Positions 21,477-33,478 of a stretch of DNA of 64,000 nucleotides are shown piece after piece. The position numbers and the translations under genes are program-made. The notes under the pieces are model-generated. The model was not told where the DNA came from, did not search any database, and was given only the letters and a program-made list of their open reading frames with translations. This DNA comes from Taxillus chinensis (Eukaryota; Streptophyta; Magnoliopsida; Santalales; Loranthaceae): the NCBI GenBank assembly GCA_023512835.1, contig CM042092.1:28593543-28657542 (forward strand), in the 5' to 3' direction. How positions within the stretch are numbered: position 1 is the stretch's first letter; the number at the start of each line of letters is the position of its first letter.

Positions 21477-22880
21477 ATGCCACCGAGGAGAGTGACTTGT
21501 GCGTCCGGGGCAATGGCCGATGAGTCATCTGCCCATGAGGGCCGGGTGCGGGGCAGTCCGTTGGAGGACATGCATTGTTGTTGGCGCAGCCTACAAGAAG
21601 GCATCCGGCTGGAAGTCCTAGAGCCGAGGAAGGGTATCCGGCAAGAGGTACGGGAGGAGGTGCGCTACGAGATGGCAGCCCAGCAGGTGGTGCCACCACC
21701 ACCACCACCGGTGGGGGAGCTACCCCGGGAGCGTGAGGGTTCGGCGAGTGGTATACCGATTCGTGCGAGAGGATGACGTAGTGACACGGTTCCGAAAGGA
21801 ACAACCTCCGCGATTCAAAGGAGAGGAGGACCCAGTGTTAGCCGAGCACCTGGCCGAGGCAGATCGTACATGTGTTTTCCTTTCTCCTACCCTGGGAGGA
21901 GGATATGGTGAGGCTGGCCATTCGGCGCCTAGAGGGGAATGCTCCGGAGTGGTGGCGAGTGTCGCGGGGAGCCGTGCGGTGCGGTTTATCTTTGTGGGAG
22001 GAGTTCTTGCAACTCTTCCACGATGAGTTTTTCCCTGAGTCCTTGAGATGGCAGAAGAGAGAAGAATTTGGCAGCCTGAAGCAAGGATCAAGGACGGTGC
22101 CCGAGTATGAGCGGGAGTTCCGGAGCCTGAGTAGATTTGCCCCCGAGACTGTGGCAAAGGAGGACCTGAAAGCCCACAAGTTCACCTTGGGTCTCAGGCC
22201 AGCTCTTAGGCAGAGGGTGGCGATTCTGCATTTGAGGACCTATCTTGAGGTTGTTGAGATAGCGCGCATAGTCGAGAGGGACCTGGATGATGTGAGGCGG
22301 TTTCACCGGGGTCGCTAGTTGCAAGGTGGGTCCGAACGCGATTCTGGGTCCAAGAGGCCCAAGACCGAGGAGAGAGATAATAGTTCTTTCCGCAGTCGGG
22401 GTCTACCATCTGTGAACCCAGGGAGGTTCACCCTTGGCGGTAATGGGCAGGGAGGTTCAGCAGGAGGTTCCCCCAGCGGTTGTCTTTGTCGTGGGAGGCA
22501 AGGTCACTTCAAGAAGGAATTTCCCAAGAAGGACTGGCGATGTAACAACTGTGGGCGAGAGGGCCACTTGAGCCGGGTGTGCAGGAGTGGCAACAGGGGA
22601 GCAGGAGGTGTGGCATCCAGCATGTGGAGCGATGCTAGTTTTCGCGCTCCAGCGGAGAGGCCAGCCCGTCAGTGGCAGGCTAGCCATGCGGGATCTAGCC
22701 AGACCCAACCTCAGGGGAGGCAAGAGCGTCAGCAGACTGAAGTGGGAGGCAGCCATGGCGGGAAGCGTCTAGTGAGTGAGCCGACCAGTGGCACGGGCCA
22801 AGGAAGGGTGTTTGCGCTAGAGGCGACGTACCAGGAGGAGGCTGAGCTACCACCCCCACCGGCTGAGGGTGGAGCAGGAC
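21477..22880 (+). pseudogene. gag: gag pseudogene (gypsy A)
   Basis: The ATG at 21477 gives MPPRRVTCASG, the same start as in gypsy B (54617, minus) and C (61578). A proline run (VVPPPPPPV) is followed by the capsid: LAIRRLEGNAPEWW, LWEEFLQLFHDEFFP, YEREFRSLSRFAP, HKFTLGLRPALRQRVAIL. The zinc knuckle CNNCGREGHLSRVC is intact near 22535-22580; a second upstream knuckle is degraded. There is a frame change between 21776 and 21872 and an in-frame TAG at 22316. Gag is the structural protein of the particle. Confidence 0.85.
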
Positions 22881-25380
22881 CATCGGTGGTTAGAGGTACC
22901 CTTTTGATCTCCCGTACATTAGCTTCTGTTCTTTTCGATACGGGTGCATCATGTTCGTTTGTTGCTGAGCTTGTAATAGATGGCTTGGGGTTAGCTTGTG
23001 TGGAGGCCGCGAGGCCCCTAGTTGTGGAGTCTCCGGTGGGAGGCATGATTGAGGTACGGCGTGTGTGTCGTGGACTGTGCGTTAACCATAGGAGAGGTGG
23101 AGCTGAGTTTTGACTTGCATGTAATGCCTTTGAGGACGTTTGACCTGATCTTGGTTATGGATTGGCTTATGGCTTTCCAGGCCAAGATAGATTGTTATCG
23201 GTGGCGTGTATCCTTCGTGACACCTGCAGGGACCTCTTGCACCCTGCAGGGGGAGTGGAACTGTGAGGCGAGTCGGGCCGGGCCAGTGTTGGACCAGTGG
23301 GGAGCCATTACCCACAGGTTGGCAGCCCTGACCTTTGCTGAGGAGGGGAAGGTGGAAAAGAGGGTGTGGCCCGCTGTTGTGGACCAATTTCAGGATGTTT
23401 TTCCTGAAGAGTTGAGGAGTTTGCCACCTAAGAGGAGTGTGGAGTTCACCATTGAGTTGGTGCCGGGGGACGGGTCCGATTTCCCAAGTAGCGTATCGTA
23501 TGGGGCCGCCCGAGTTGAGGGAGCTTTAGAGGCAAATCGAGGAGTTGGGGGACCAGGGGTATATCAGACCGAGTACCTCACCCCTGGGGTGCTCCGGTGC
23601 TCTTTGCTAAGAAAGGCTGATGGCACGCTTTGTCTCTCGCATCGACTACAGGAAGCCGAATGCGGTGGATTGTGAAGGACAAGTATCCGTTGCCTCGGAT
23701 AGATGACCTATTTGACCAATTGAGTGGGGCCCAATGGTTTTCCAAAATAGATTTATGGTCGGGGTATCACCAGCTCGGGGTTAGGGAGGAGGACATCCCT
23801 AAGATGGCTTTCGGTGCAGGTATGAGCATTATGAGTGGGTAGTGATGCCTTTCGGGCTCACTAATGCGCCCGGCGGTGTTCATGCATTTGATGAACTAGG
23901 TCTTTGCTCCATACTTGGATTCATTTGTGGTGGTGTTTATTGATGATATCTTGGTATATTCCAAGACCGAGGGGGAGCATGTGGAGCATTTGGCAACGGT
24001 GTTGCAAACCTTGAGGGACCAGCTGTTTGCTAAGTTTAGTAAGTGTGCGTTTTGGCTGCAGGAGGTTCACTTTCTTGGCCATGTGGTGTCAGCTGAGGGA
24101 GTTAGGGTGGACCCAGCCAAGATTGAGGCTGTGGCATCATGGGCGAGGCCAACCAACGTTTTTGAGATCCGTAGCTTTCTTGGCTTGGCGGGGTACTATC
24201 GTCGTTTTGTCGAGGGGTTCTCCCGTTTGGCAGCTCCTATGACAGCGTTGACTCGGAAGGGAGTGAAGTTTGAGTGGACTGACAAGTGCCAGCAGGCGTT
24301 TGAGGCTCTCAAAACCCGTTTGACCACTGCATCGGTGTTGAGATTACCTCGGGAGGATATCCCATATGAGGTGTATTATGATGCGTCCAGGGTTGGTTTG
24401 GGGTGTGTGCTTATGCAGGAGCACAGTGTGGTAGCTTATGGGTCAAGGCAGCTGAAGCCTCATGAGCAGAATTATCCTACTCATGACCTTAAGTTGGCGG
24501 CTGTCATCTTCGCCCTAAAGAGTTGGCAGCATTACCTCTTGGGGTGTGTGCTTATGCAGGAGGCTATGGGGACCAAACTTCACTTGAGTACAGCCTTTCA
24601 CCCTGAGACTGACGGCCAGACAGAGAGGACGAATCAGACTTTGGAGGACATGTTACGGGCCTGTGTGTTAGATTTTGGGGGTTCGTGGGCAACTCACCTT
24701 GCTTTGGTGGAGTTTGCCTACAACAACATTTATCAGGCATCCATTGGGATGGCTCCTTTTGAGGCGTTGTATGGGCGGCCGTGTCGATCACCTTTGTGTT
24801 GGACCGAGGTGGGGGAGACAGCTCTCTTGGGACCACAGTTGGTTCAAGAGGCTACCGAGAAGGTTAAGTTGATTCGTCAGTGGTTGTTATCAGCTCAGAG
24901 TCGGCAGAAATCTTATGCGAACCGGCGGCGGCGACCTTTGGAGTTTTCTGTGGGTGATCATGTGTTCCTTCGTGTCTCTCCACGTCGTGGACATCAACGG
25001 TTTGGGTGAGGTTCCAAGCTCTCTCCCGGTTTATTGGTCCTTTTGAGGTTTTAACTCGTGTGGGGCCGGTGGCTTATCGGTTAACGTTACCACCGCGGCT
25101 GCGTCGAGTGCACAACGTGTTTCACGTGTCCCAGTTGAGGAAGTATCACCCTGACCCCACTCATGTGATTGATTGGGGGACATTAGACATTGAGGATGAC
25201 ATGTCCGTTGTTGAGGCCCCTATCCGTATCCTAGATCGGCGAGAGAAGCTTTTGCATGGTCGTGCTATTCCTTTGGTTCGCGTGCTGTGGCAGCACCGTG
25301 GCATTGAGGAGGAGACATGGGAACGTGAGTCCGTGATGCATGAGCAGCATCCTGAGTTGTTCGAGGACAAACAATCTTAC
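22881..25380 (+). pseudogene. pol: pol pseudogene with internal deletion (gypsy A)
   Basis: Protease carries the DTGA active site (LFDTGASCSFV, near 22937). Reverse transcriptase shows [20 protein letters not shown] and the FIDD active site (near 23937). RNase H starts [17 protein letters not shown] but stops at SWQHYLLG (24540). The sequence then jumps to the integrase core at [32 protein letters not shown], so the end of RNase H, the HHCC finger and the first catalytic residues of integrase are gone. The C-terminus ([21 protein letters not shown]...ETWERE) looks like a chromodomain, which in this group steers integration to chromatin marks. The stop TAA seen in gypsy B is TAC here (25378-25380), so the frame runs on to 25545. 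Frame changes near 23100, 23640, 23850 and 25005. Confidence 0.85.
24398..24562 (+). repeat. 24-bp direct repeat bridging the pol deletion (gypsy A)
   Basis: A 24-base stretch at 24398-24421 (starting TTGGGGTGTGTGC, ending TGCAGGAG) recurs at 24539-24562 exactly at the RNase H-integrase deletion joint. The flanks in the intact copy share TTGGGG at the left edge and GCAGGAGG at the right edge, so the filler overlaps both by microhomology. Confidence 0.8.
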
Positions 25381-25705
25381 GCATGGGAGGTGGCTGTTGG
25401 CCAAGGGATAGTGATATGTTTTCTTGTATTAGTTGTGTATGATTTGGTGTATTTGTATTGTCTTTTAGACATGTGTTCATATTTGTTATGTGTGTTGAGA
25501 TGTGTATATGTGACATGTGGATATGTGTTATATGCATTATTGTGATGCATGTGGTTATGGATTATGGTGGTACCTTGTTATGTCTGTGTTATGTCTTTGT
25601 GCGCGGTGTATGACCCATTTGGGTGTTGTGGCTCGCCGTGTGGCAAATGGGTAGCTTGTGTTGGTTTTCCTTGCATATTGTTTATTTTCGAGGACGAAAA
25701 GTCTT
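25381..25705 (+). other. 3' untranslated region (gypsy A)
   Basis: A T- and GTAT-rich stretch with no supported coding potential beyond the accidental stop-loss extension. It aligns with the minus-strand region 49538-49839 of gypsy B. Confidence 0.6.
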
Positions 25706-25718
25706 AAGGGGGAGAGGA
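25706..25718 (+). other. Polypurine tract (gypsy A)
   Basis: AAGGGGGAGAGGA directly before the 3' LTR. This is the plus-strand primer site for reverse transcription. Confidence 0.9.
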
Positions 25719-27546
25719 TGTAATGACCCGTGTGTAAGAGGTTAACCACAGACACCTTGGATGTTGGTGCACAAGTTTGAGGTAAGAGATGAGCCCAAGA
25801 GGGGACTTTTGGGAGGTGCATGTGACAAGTGATAACGTGCATTTATGCCCTAGGAAGATGCTATGCATATACATGCGGTTTTAAGCTGTTTTGGCAGATC
25901 TTGGAGCTCACTTTTGATATGGTAGATGGCCTCAAACAATTGGCATGCAAGAACAAACGTTGCTTAGAATGAGGTCCTCTACCTACCACAGAAATTTCAG
26001 AGCATTCGGAGCTGCACGTGAATTCACCCATTTCACGTGCAAGCATATTTTTGCTTCTCAGACCTCTACAAGATGCAAGGAGGCTTGGGGTGAAGTTTGA
26101 GTGCATTTGGAGCTGCACGCCAATTGGGGAATTGGCGTTCAAATTGGCGTGCAAGCATATTTTTGCATGGTTATCTTAGTTTTGTTATTCTAATCATCTT
26201 TTCCCAAAGGACCATGTTAGAATTATGGATATTTTGTCGAGTATGGATGCGGAAAGGTTGTAACTTGTGTAATCAAAACTACGTCGTTTTAATCTTGGGG
26301 TTCACTTAATCAAAACTACGTCGTTTTGATGTTGTGTTGTCTATATAAGGATGAAGAGCCCTCTGTTTTAGGTTTAGGGTTTGTTGCTCCACCAGCCGTC
26401 GCAGAGAGAGAGAGAGGGAAGGAGAGCTGCTGGCTTGCTGCTGGAGCGTCTTGCGTGGGGAGGACGGCGTCTAGCGCGGGAGCAAGAGCAGGAGGACGTT
26501 TCCAAGGTAGGGGTTCTGTCTCACCTGATCTGTTCTGGGGTTAGGCCCTGTGTAGAGGATTTATAGAGCTTCTGTTGTTATTGTTATACTATTTATATGT
26601 AAATTCATATAGGTGTGACCTCCTATATGAATGTTGGCCTTCAGTGGCAAGTATGGGTTGAGATTAGGCCTGTGTGGCGCTGCACACTAGGTGTTTGATA
26701 TTATGCCTGTGAGGCCATGCATGTTATGCGATTGATGTTATGCCAGTGTGGTTATGCTTGAATGGTGTTTGATGTAATGTCTGTGAGGATATGCATGCTA
26801 GGTGTTTGATGTTATACCAGGGTGGACATGCATGTTAAGTGTTTGTTGTTATGCCTGAATAACTGAGATATATGTTAAATGTTTGTTGTTGTCTGTGGAG
26901 CCTAAGAAGCCCGAGAGGCCGAGGCAATGCTTGTGTACTGTGGAGCCCGAGAGGTCGAGTTGATGTCGTGAGATCGACTGTGGAGCCTGAGAGGCTGAGT
27001 TAATGTCAGTGAGACTGACTGTGGAAACTATGCCTGAGTGGCGATTAAATCATTGGCCTGAAGTGGCGGTTAAATCACTTGTGGCTTGTGTGGTAGAGAA
27101 TTGTAACTACTGGTGTGGTTTGTTATTGTCTGTTGAAATGATTGTAACACGACACTGCACTTGTACACATGGCACGTAGATGTTAGGAGCATGGGATGGG
27201 TTGGGGAGACTTGATCCCTACTGAGCTGTGGATGCTCACCCCTCCTACTGTGGTGTGTTTTCTTGCAGGAACCTACAGGCATTAGGTGGGAACACCAAGG
27301 TGGAAGAGTTCTGTTTTGTGGCTTTGTTTTGTGTTAATTGCATTATGTAATTTTGTTGAGGCATTGTAACCCCAGCGGGGAGATATTGTAATGAAGTTGA
27401 AACATAATAAAGGCATATGGTTTCAATTAAATAACTGTGTGATTTTGGTTTCTAAAGTGTATGTTGTGTTCCACCCCTTTATCCAAACCCGGGTAAAGGG
27501 AGGGTCACGTTCCGGTCTCCTCAGGTTGGAAAACCGGGGCGTGACA
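25719..27546 (+). repeat. Gypsy A 3' LTR
   Basis: 1828 bp from TGTAATGACCCG to GGGGCGTGACA. It contains the inverted repeat near 26114-26141, the twin palindrome module and a run of 'GTGGAGCC(C/T)GAGAGG' and 'GAGTGGCGATTAAATCA' units (about 26895-27080). It is followed by the ATTGA duplication. Confidence 0.92.
26272..26350 (+). promoter_or_regulatory. LTR promoter module (gypsy A, 3' LTR)
   Basis: Same module as at 20090. The first palindrome (26272-26293) has one arm changed to GTTTTAAT; the second (26309-26330) is intact. The TATA box CTATATAAGG is at 26341-26350. Confidence 0.75.
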
Positions 27547-27551
27547 ATTGA
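27547..27551 (+). repeat. Target-site duplication ATTGA (right of gypsy A)
   Basis: Identical to 19532-19536; see there. Confidence 0.9.
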
Positions 27552-29762
27552 AGCTTGGAGGTTGTTCGACATATACCTCCTCTTGAAGATCTCCATTTAG
27601 AAATGCACTCTTGACATCCATTTGATAAACTTTGAAGTTTTCGTATGAAGCGTATGCCAAGAACATTCTGATTGCCTCAAGTCGGCCTACTGGAGCAAAA
27701 GTTTCGTCATAATCTATACCTTATTCTTGACGATAACCCTTGGCTACCAGTCGGGCTTTGTTCCAGATTATGATTCCGTCCATATCAAGTTTGTTCCGGA
27801 ACACCCATTTAACTCCAATGACTTGTTGAGACTTTGGCCTTGGTACAAGAGTCCACACATCATTCCTTTTGAACTGATTTAACTCTTCCTGCATGGCGTC
27901 TATCCAATTTGAATCTTGAAGAGCTTCTTCCACCACTTTTGGCTCTATCTGCGACAAAAAGCAAGAGTAGAGGCACATGTTGGAGGTGGCTGCTCTTGTT
28001 CTAACAACAACAATAGGATCACCAATCACTTGTTCTTGAGGGTGGCTTTGAGTCCACCTATAGTTTTGCGCAAGTGCTGGTGAATACTTAATGATTTGAA
28101 GCTCTGTCAGATTAGGTGGTCCTTGGTCGTCCACTAATTGAGCTTCTTCCGGGCCAGCGTTATTCAAATTAACAGGTTCTGGAGTATTTTGAGGTTCTCC
28201 ATTACTGTTCATTTCCGTATCAACTAGTCCGGATGGACTGGAAGGTACTCCGGTATTTTGAATATCCGAAGGAATATATCCGTAGTTATGTGGAAGTCCC
28301 GAGTCCGATTCATCCGTAGCATCATCTGCATCATTTCTTCGCTCTTCATTGGTGCCACATGGTTGGTCAGTAGAAGTGACAGGAACATTCATAAACTTTG
28401 AGTAGTCAATGTTGTCGTCTTGATCCTGCACATTAGAACTTGAAGAACCAACTTTCGACCAATCCGTGTTAGCTTCATTAAAAGTCACATGGATAGATTC
28501 TTCAACTTTGAAAAGTTTTCTATTGAAAATCTGATAAGCCTTGCTATGTAATGAGTATCCAACAAATATCTCATCATCAGATTTAGGTTCAAATTTATTC
28601 CGGGATTCTTTTCCATTGTTCAAGACGTAGCAAGTACACCCAAAAGTTTTAAAGTGTGAAATAGAAGGCTTTCGCCCTTCCATATCTCATAAGGTGTTTT
28701 CATGGTAAATTTATTTATAAGAGTCGGCTTTTTGAACATAGCGGCCATGAGACACCGCTCCAGCCCATAGACTGAGAGGAAGCTTTGCCCCTGCTAACAT
28801 TGATCTGCCAGCCTCGACTAAAGTGCGATTCTTGTGCTCAGCTACCCCATTTTGTTGTGGAGTTCTGGGTGCAGAGAAGTCATGCTGAATGCCATGTTCA
28901 TAACAATATGACCTCATTTCTGAGAAATCAAATTCTGTACCATGATCGCTCCTAATGCATTTAATGCTCAGTCCTTGTGAATTGCTTATCCAGTTGAAGA
29001 GGTCAACAAGGTGTTCAAAGGTTTGATCCTTACATTTCAGGAACAACACCCATGTGTATCTGGTGAAGTCATCGATAACCACTAGGGTGTATCTCGCACC
29101 AGCAAGTGAAGAAACAGAAATGGGACCACATAGATCCATGTGAAGAAGTTGTAAAGGAGCAGTTATTGAATTAACTGATTTGCTCTTAAAACTATGTTTG
29201 GTCTGTTTGCCAAGTTGGCATTCTCGACAGAGAGTGTCTCTGGAGTATTTGTGTTTAGGCAAACCAGTGACGAAATCAAGCGACACTAATTTAGACAAGG
29301 TCTTAAAAATTATATGTGCGCAACGCTTGTGCCATAGCCAACTATCTTCATATGATGTTGTAGTGAGGAAGCATATAGGGTCAAAAGAATTATTTCTCAA
29401 GACCACAGAATATATGAACCCATCTCTTGATCCGGATAACTTAATATCTCTGGATAAGTTATCTCTAACTGTGCAGGTGTTTGACGAAAAGGAAACTGTG
29501 AATCCTTCGTCACATAAATTACTGACACTCAGCAGATTATGCTTCAAACCTTCGACTAATGCAACCTTAGTAATTGATACACAATCGTTGGTTAAAGTGT
29601 CATACCCCACGATCTTACCTTTACCTGTTGTCACCATATGTTACGGATGGGCCTCGTTTGTCAGTAACATCCACGAGCAGAGACTTATCACCCGTCATAT
29701 GTCCAGAGCATCTGCTATCAAGTATCCACTTGCTTTGATTGATCTTTGACTTCAAGTGAGAT
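27552..29762 (-). pseudogene. pol: pol pseudogene, 5' part: protease, integrase, reverse transcriptase start (element 3)
   Basis: The protease active site near 29728-29690 reads DSRCSGHMTG, where copia elements usually have DSG, so it is probably inactive. From 29637 a 308-codon frame covers the rest of protease (GLKHNLLSVSNLC), the integrase finger (WHKRCAH, CRECQLGKQ) and the core with an intact D-D-E set: MDLCGPIS, SDHGTEFDF, NGVAEHKNR. From 28683 a 320-codon frame holds the integrase C-terminus (SHFKTFGCTCYV), an acidic linker and the start of reverse transcriptase (VWTLVPRPKS, GVKWVFRNK). A stop at 27721 and the gypsy A insertion at 27547 break it. Confidence 0.85.
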
Positions 29763-32098
29763 GGCAGTGAATTCCATAGATGCTCCTGCAAGACAACAGA
29801 TTACATTTTTGGTGCCCAAACTTGTTTTGGGCGGTTAGGAGAAGCAACAACAGTGTCAACTATTCCGGATTTTATGTTGCTAGGAACTTTAACTTTCCAA
29901 GTTGACTTAGCTTTTTCCGTCTTAGTTACTTCTACAACTTGGGTTTTCTTAGGTGAAATACTCCGAGGAGTTTTAGATTTAGCTTTCCGAGAAGAACCCT
30001 TTTTGACAACCGGATTTTTATTGATTGAAGAGTGATTACATAACCAGTCATCAGATAGACTCCAACACTCATAGTGATAATGACCTATTTCGCGACATAT
30101 CGAACAGACACTGTGATGAGGAGTTACAACAGGGGATACAGGTTTCTTAGGTTTTACAGGTTTTCTACTCTGTTCCCTATGGCCTAATCCTTTGCGAACG
30201 GGTGACGCGCTCTTGGCCCCTGTATGCGTCGGCCTTAGCCTTTCCTTTGTTTATGGGTGCTACGGTTTCGGCTTTAACTGCAGCGGCCTTCCCGTCATCG
30301 TTTGGTACGGGTGCTACTACTTCGGGATTAACGATATGCCTCTGTTCCACAATCATAAACTATGGTGCCACCTGAAACAAAACCATCCAACGGTTTAGAT
30401 GTACTAACAGGATATAGGTTGGTTAGTTTTGGAGTGTAGTCCGGAGGGCACTCAGTAGCTGGAGCAGTGGAAGTGGATTCGGATCCTAGGCCAGGTTTGA
30501 CTCGGATATTTTCAGGATCAGTTCTAAAAGTAAAGGCTATTTCTCCGGATTTTAGCCATTTACGATTTATTTCCTTCTCCTTCTCAAGTTCAATCTCGAG
30601 TCTTTTAAGATTTACATTCATGCCTGTGAGGTTGGTATTCAGCAGGTGATTCTCAGCTCTTAGGTCGTGATACCAAACCTCCCTGCTTGGTAGTCGGCTA
30701 TGTCCTTTTCAAGTTTAGAAACAGTAAGTTCTAGGCGTTTAGTCTGACCACTCATATTTTGATACATTTGAGTAATTATTAATCTCTCATTCTTTTCATT
30801 ATCACGTTCCTTAGTAAGAGATTCTAGTTTACTCAAGAGCTCAGAGATAAAAGGTACCTCGGCGTTTGCCATGAGGCGGACGTTCGCCTTTTCCGTTGGT
30901 TTGTCGTCCGAAGATTCCTCTTCTTCTTCCAGGAGCCATTGTTGTATTTTGAGACGAACGCCTTCCTCTTCATTTTCTTTGTTGTCTGAGGTGGAGCATC
31001 GGGGTTTAACCTTGTCATCCTTGTCGGCCATCTTGGGTTTGGATCTACAGTCCTTGGCCCAATGACCAGGTTTCCCGCAATTGTAGAGTCTTGGGATGTT
31101 GACTCCGACCACTCCTTCCTTCTTGAGGATGAGGAAGAACCTCTTCGAATCCTTTTCCTTTCCGCAGAAATCGTGTGAAGGATTTCACCAGGAGTGCTAT
31201 TTCTTCTTCCATGTCCGAGTCGAGTTTTCGACTCTTCCGTATCATCCTCCGTCGGCATGCTTGGTCCAGCCGTAGCCTTAAGAGCTACCCCCTTTTCTTT
31301 CCGAGCTATCTTCTTGTCTCGGTCGGTGTATTTGAATCGACGTCATGAGTCCGTAGCTCTCCATATAGCTCTTCAAGGGGAGCATCTCGCCAGTTGTCTT
31401 TGGATTGCATCTGGAGCTGCTTGGAGTAATAGCGATCCCAGGCAATGAACGAAAGAACTTGTTATTTATTTGGAACCGAGTGTAATCCTCATTGACAGGT
31501 TTTCAATTCCAGGATGAGCTTGCCGAATCGCCGATAGATGCTCTCCAGGGATTCGCCAGGTTTGTGGTTGAAGCTCTCAAAATTCGCCTCGAGAGCGCAA
31601 ATGACGTTCCGCATCCGGGACCGACTTCCTTCATATAGAATAGTCAATTTGTCCCACACAACTTTTGCTGTCGTGCAGCCCTGGACGTCTGTTAAAGCCT
31701 CTAAATCCAAGGACGATGTCACATAAGCTAGAGCCTTTTCCCCGGCGTATTGCCAGGCTCTTTCATCGCGAGTGAGTTCAGGCATTAGTCTTTGGCCTCC
31801 CGACCCCATTTTCTCGATGGTCATCGGAATGGGAAGCTCCTGATGAAGACAAGGCCACATTAGATGATCATGACAGGTCATGAACATCTTCATGCGAGCT
31901 TTCCACTGGGAGAAAAGCTCTGGTGTGAACTTTGGCGGTTTTGCTTAAAGTGTAGCCTGAACTCCGTGGTTGAGGAGCAGCGGCAGCAGCAGGTCGAGGT
32001 GGATCAACATTTTCGTTGCTGCTTGAGTTGGGAAGGGGCTCTTGAGCTCCCCCGGAGTTATGGCAGGTATTGAATAGCATGCTGCTTTCTTCGGCCAT
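29763..32098 (-). pseudogene. gag: gag pseudogene (copia element 3)
   Basis: The ATG at 32098 gives MAEESSMLFNT. The capsid part (MKMFMTCHDHLMWPCLHQ, TTAKVVWDKLTILYEGS, RRFGKLILELK) is well kept. The first zinc knuckle (YNCGKPGHWAKDC, near 31085) has lost its first Cys; a second knuckle near 30110-30070 (CSICREIGHYHYEC) is intact. Between them lies a charged, coiled-coil-prone stretch (LLSKLESLTKERDNEKNERL). The C-terminal part is Lys- and Pro-rich. There are stops or frame changes near 31490, 31260 and 30650. Two knuckles and a long gag are consistent with SIRE-type elements. Confidence 0.8.
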
Positions 32099-32145
32099 TG
32101 TTAAGTTGAGAGGGAGTGAGGGATCTCTACGAGCAGGTAGAACTT

Positions 32146-32157
32146 GCTCTGATACCA
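32146..32157 (-). other. Primer binding site, initiator tRNA-Met type (element 3)
   Basis: Minus strand TGGTATCAGAGC, two bases inside the LTR end at 32160. Confidence 0.9.
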
Positions 32158-32159
32158 CT

Positions 32160-33468
32160 TGTTGGTCCCGGAGAGCCTAAAGGGGGGGGGGTGAATAGGC
32201 TCTTTGAAAATTCTTTCTCTCTCGTAATGGCTTAGACACTCACTCTGGTTAAACGGATAAAATCAGTGCGGAAGATTAACCAGGTAGTGGAAGTATGTTG
32301 CTTTATTATCTGAAGATAATTACAACAAAGCAAAACAGTGTTTTAGCTGATTACAACACAACACTCTGTTATAGTTACACACACTTGGCAGTGAATCTCT
32401 GTGTTTGGCTCTTTACAAGATATACGCTTATGAGTGTATATTCTACAAGTAAGCACGCACTCTTCTTAATTTATATTGCTTCAGGCATATATATAGACAT
32501 CCTAGAAATCTATCTTGGAACTGCATTTTTCGAGCAGTGTGGAGCATTGAAGTTCTTCATCGGAAAATGTTGAGGCTTTAACTGCTACGGATGTGGAGCT
32601 CAAAATATTGGAAGCATAAGTTGTAATGAATTCTTTGCTCGATTCCAATTGCATTTGAGACTGTGTCCACATCTCCGCGTGTTCCACGTGTCAGAGAATT
32701 TAGGTATTCAATGAGTTTGTCTTACATCGGGACGTAGCGAGCTGCTAGCATTAATTGCGGCTTGGAGAGATGAAGCAGCATCTTCTTGGTCCATTGCAAG
32801 GTTCCTTACTCTGCATGAACAAAGCTCGGATCCTTACTTCGTATCAGTGATTGCTTACTCCGTATGAATGAAGTCCTGGATTCCTTATTCCATGTCAGCG
32901 CTTCCTTACTCTGCATGAGTAGTGGTTCGGAGAGCTTACTCCGCATCACCGCTTCCTTACTCCGCATGAGTAATGGTTCGGATTCCTTATTCCGCATTTG
33001 ATGTCCTTACTCCGCAACAGTTGCCCTTACTCCGCTCGAATGACGGACTCGGATTTCTTCGTCCGTGTCTTCTTTTCCTTAGTCCGGTTGAAGTGGCAAC
33101 TTCGATTCTTTCTCTCTCACAAGTCTCTTTTACTCCGTGCAAGATGTAAACTCAGGAACTTACTCTGCATTAATTGACATAATCTAGTTGAGTGTTAGAC
33201 GCGGGTTCCTAGTCGTTTTGTCAAGTGTTTAATCAGCACGAAGGGTCCTTACTCCGGATGATGACTTGGTTATATACCAAGTGAATGACGACACTCATGA
33301 TGATCCGGATCAGGATTATGTATCCTGTCCTTAGCTTTGTCCTCACATGAGTAGGTCCAGATTTAGAGTTAACTCCTCTGCACAGACTTAATGGTAAACA
33401 TGAAACATCTCGAGTCAAATTACATAGGGTTTGTTCCACATTATCCAAATTCTCGGTTTGATCCAACA
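32160..33468 (-). repeat. Copia family-1 5' LTR (element 3)
   Basis: 1309 bp, minus strand, starting TGTTGGATCAAACC at 33468 and ending CGGGACCAACA at 32160. It holds the family's CGGAGTAAGG array, visible on the plus strand as CCTTACTCCGCAT units (about 32810-33260). Confidence 0.9.
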
Positions 33469-33478
33469 TTATCATATA

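Larger units (their letters stand above)
19537..27546 (+). mobile_element. Ty3/gypsy element A (Tekay/Del-like chromovirus)
   Basis: 8010 bp with TG...CA ends, two related LTRs, gag with CCHC, DTG protease, reverse transcriptase, RNase H, integrase and a C-terminal chromodomain-like segment, all on the plus strand. A perfect ATTGA duplication flanks it. It is defective in three ways: a deletion removes the end of the 5' LTR and the primer site, a deletion removes the end of RNase H and the start of integrase, and there are several frameshifts. Clade placement rests on the IN C-terminus and LTR size. Confidence 0.9.
16066..33468 (-). mobile_element. Copia family-1 element 3, minus strand, interrupted by gypsy A
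   Basis: Read on the minus strand: LTR 33468-32160, primer site 32157-32146, gag from 32098, pol from about 29762, interrupted at 27547/19536 by gypsy A, pol end at 18408, spacer, start of tail ORF at 16644, broken at 16066. The 3' LTR is missing. It is the most complete family-1 gag-pol in the window, about 9.4 kb without the insertion. Confidence 0.85.
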
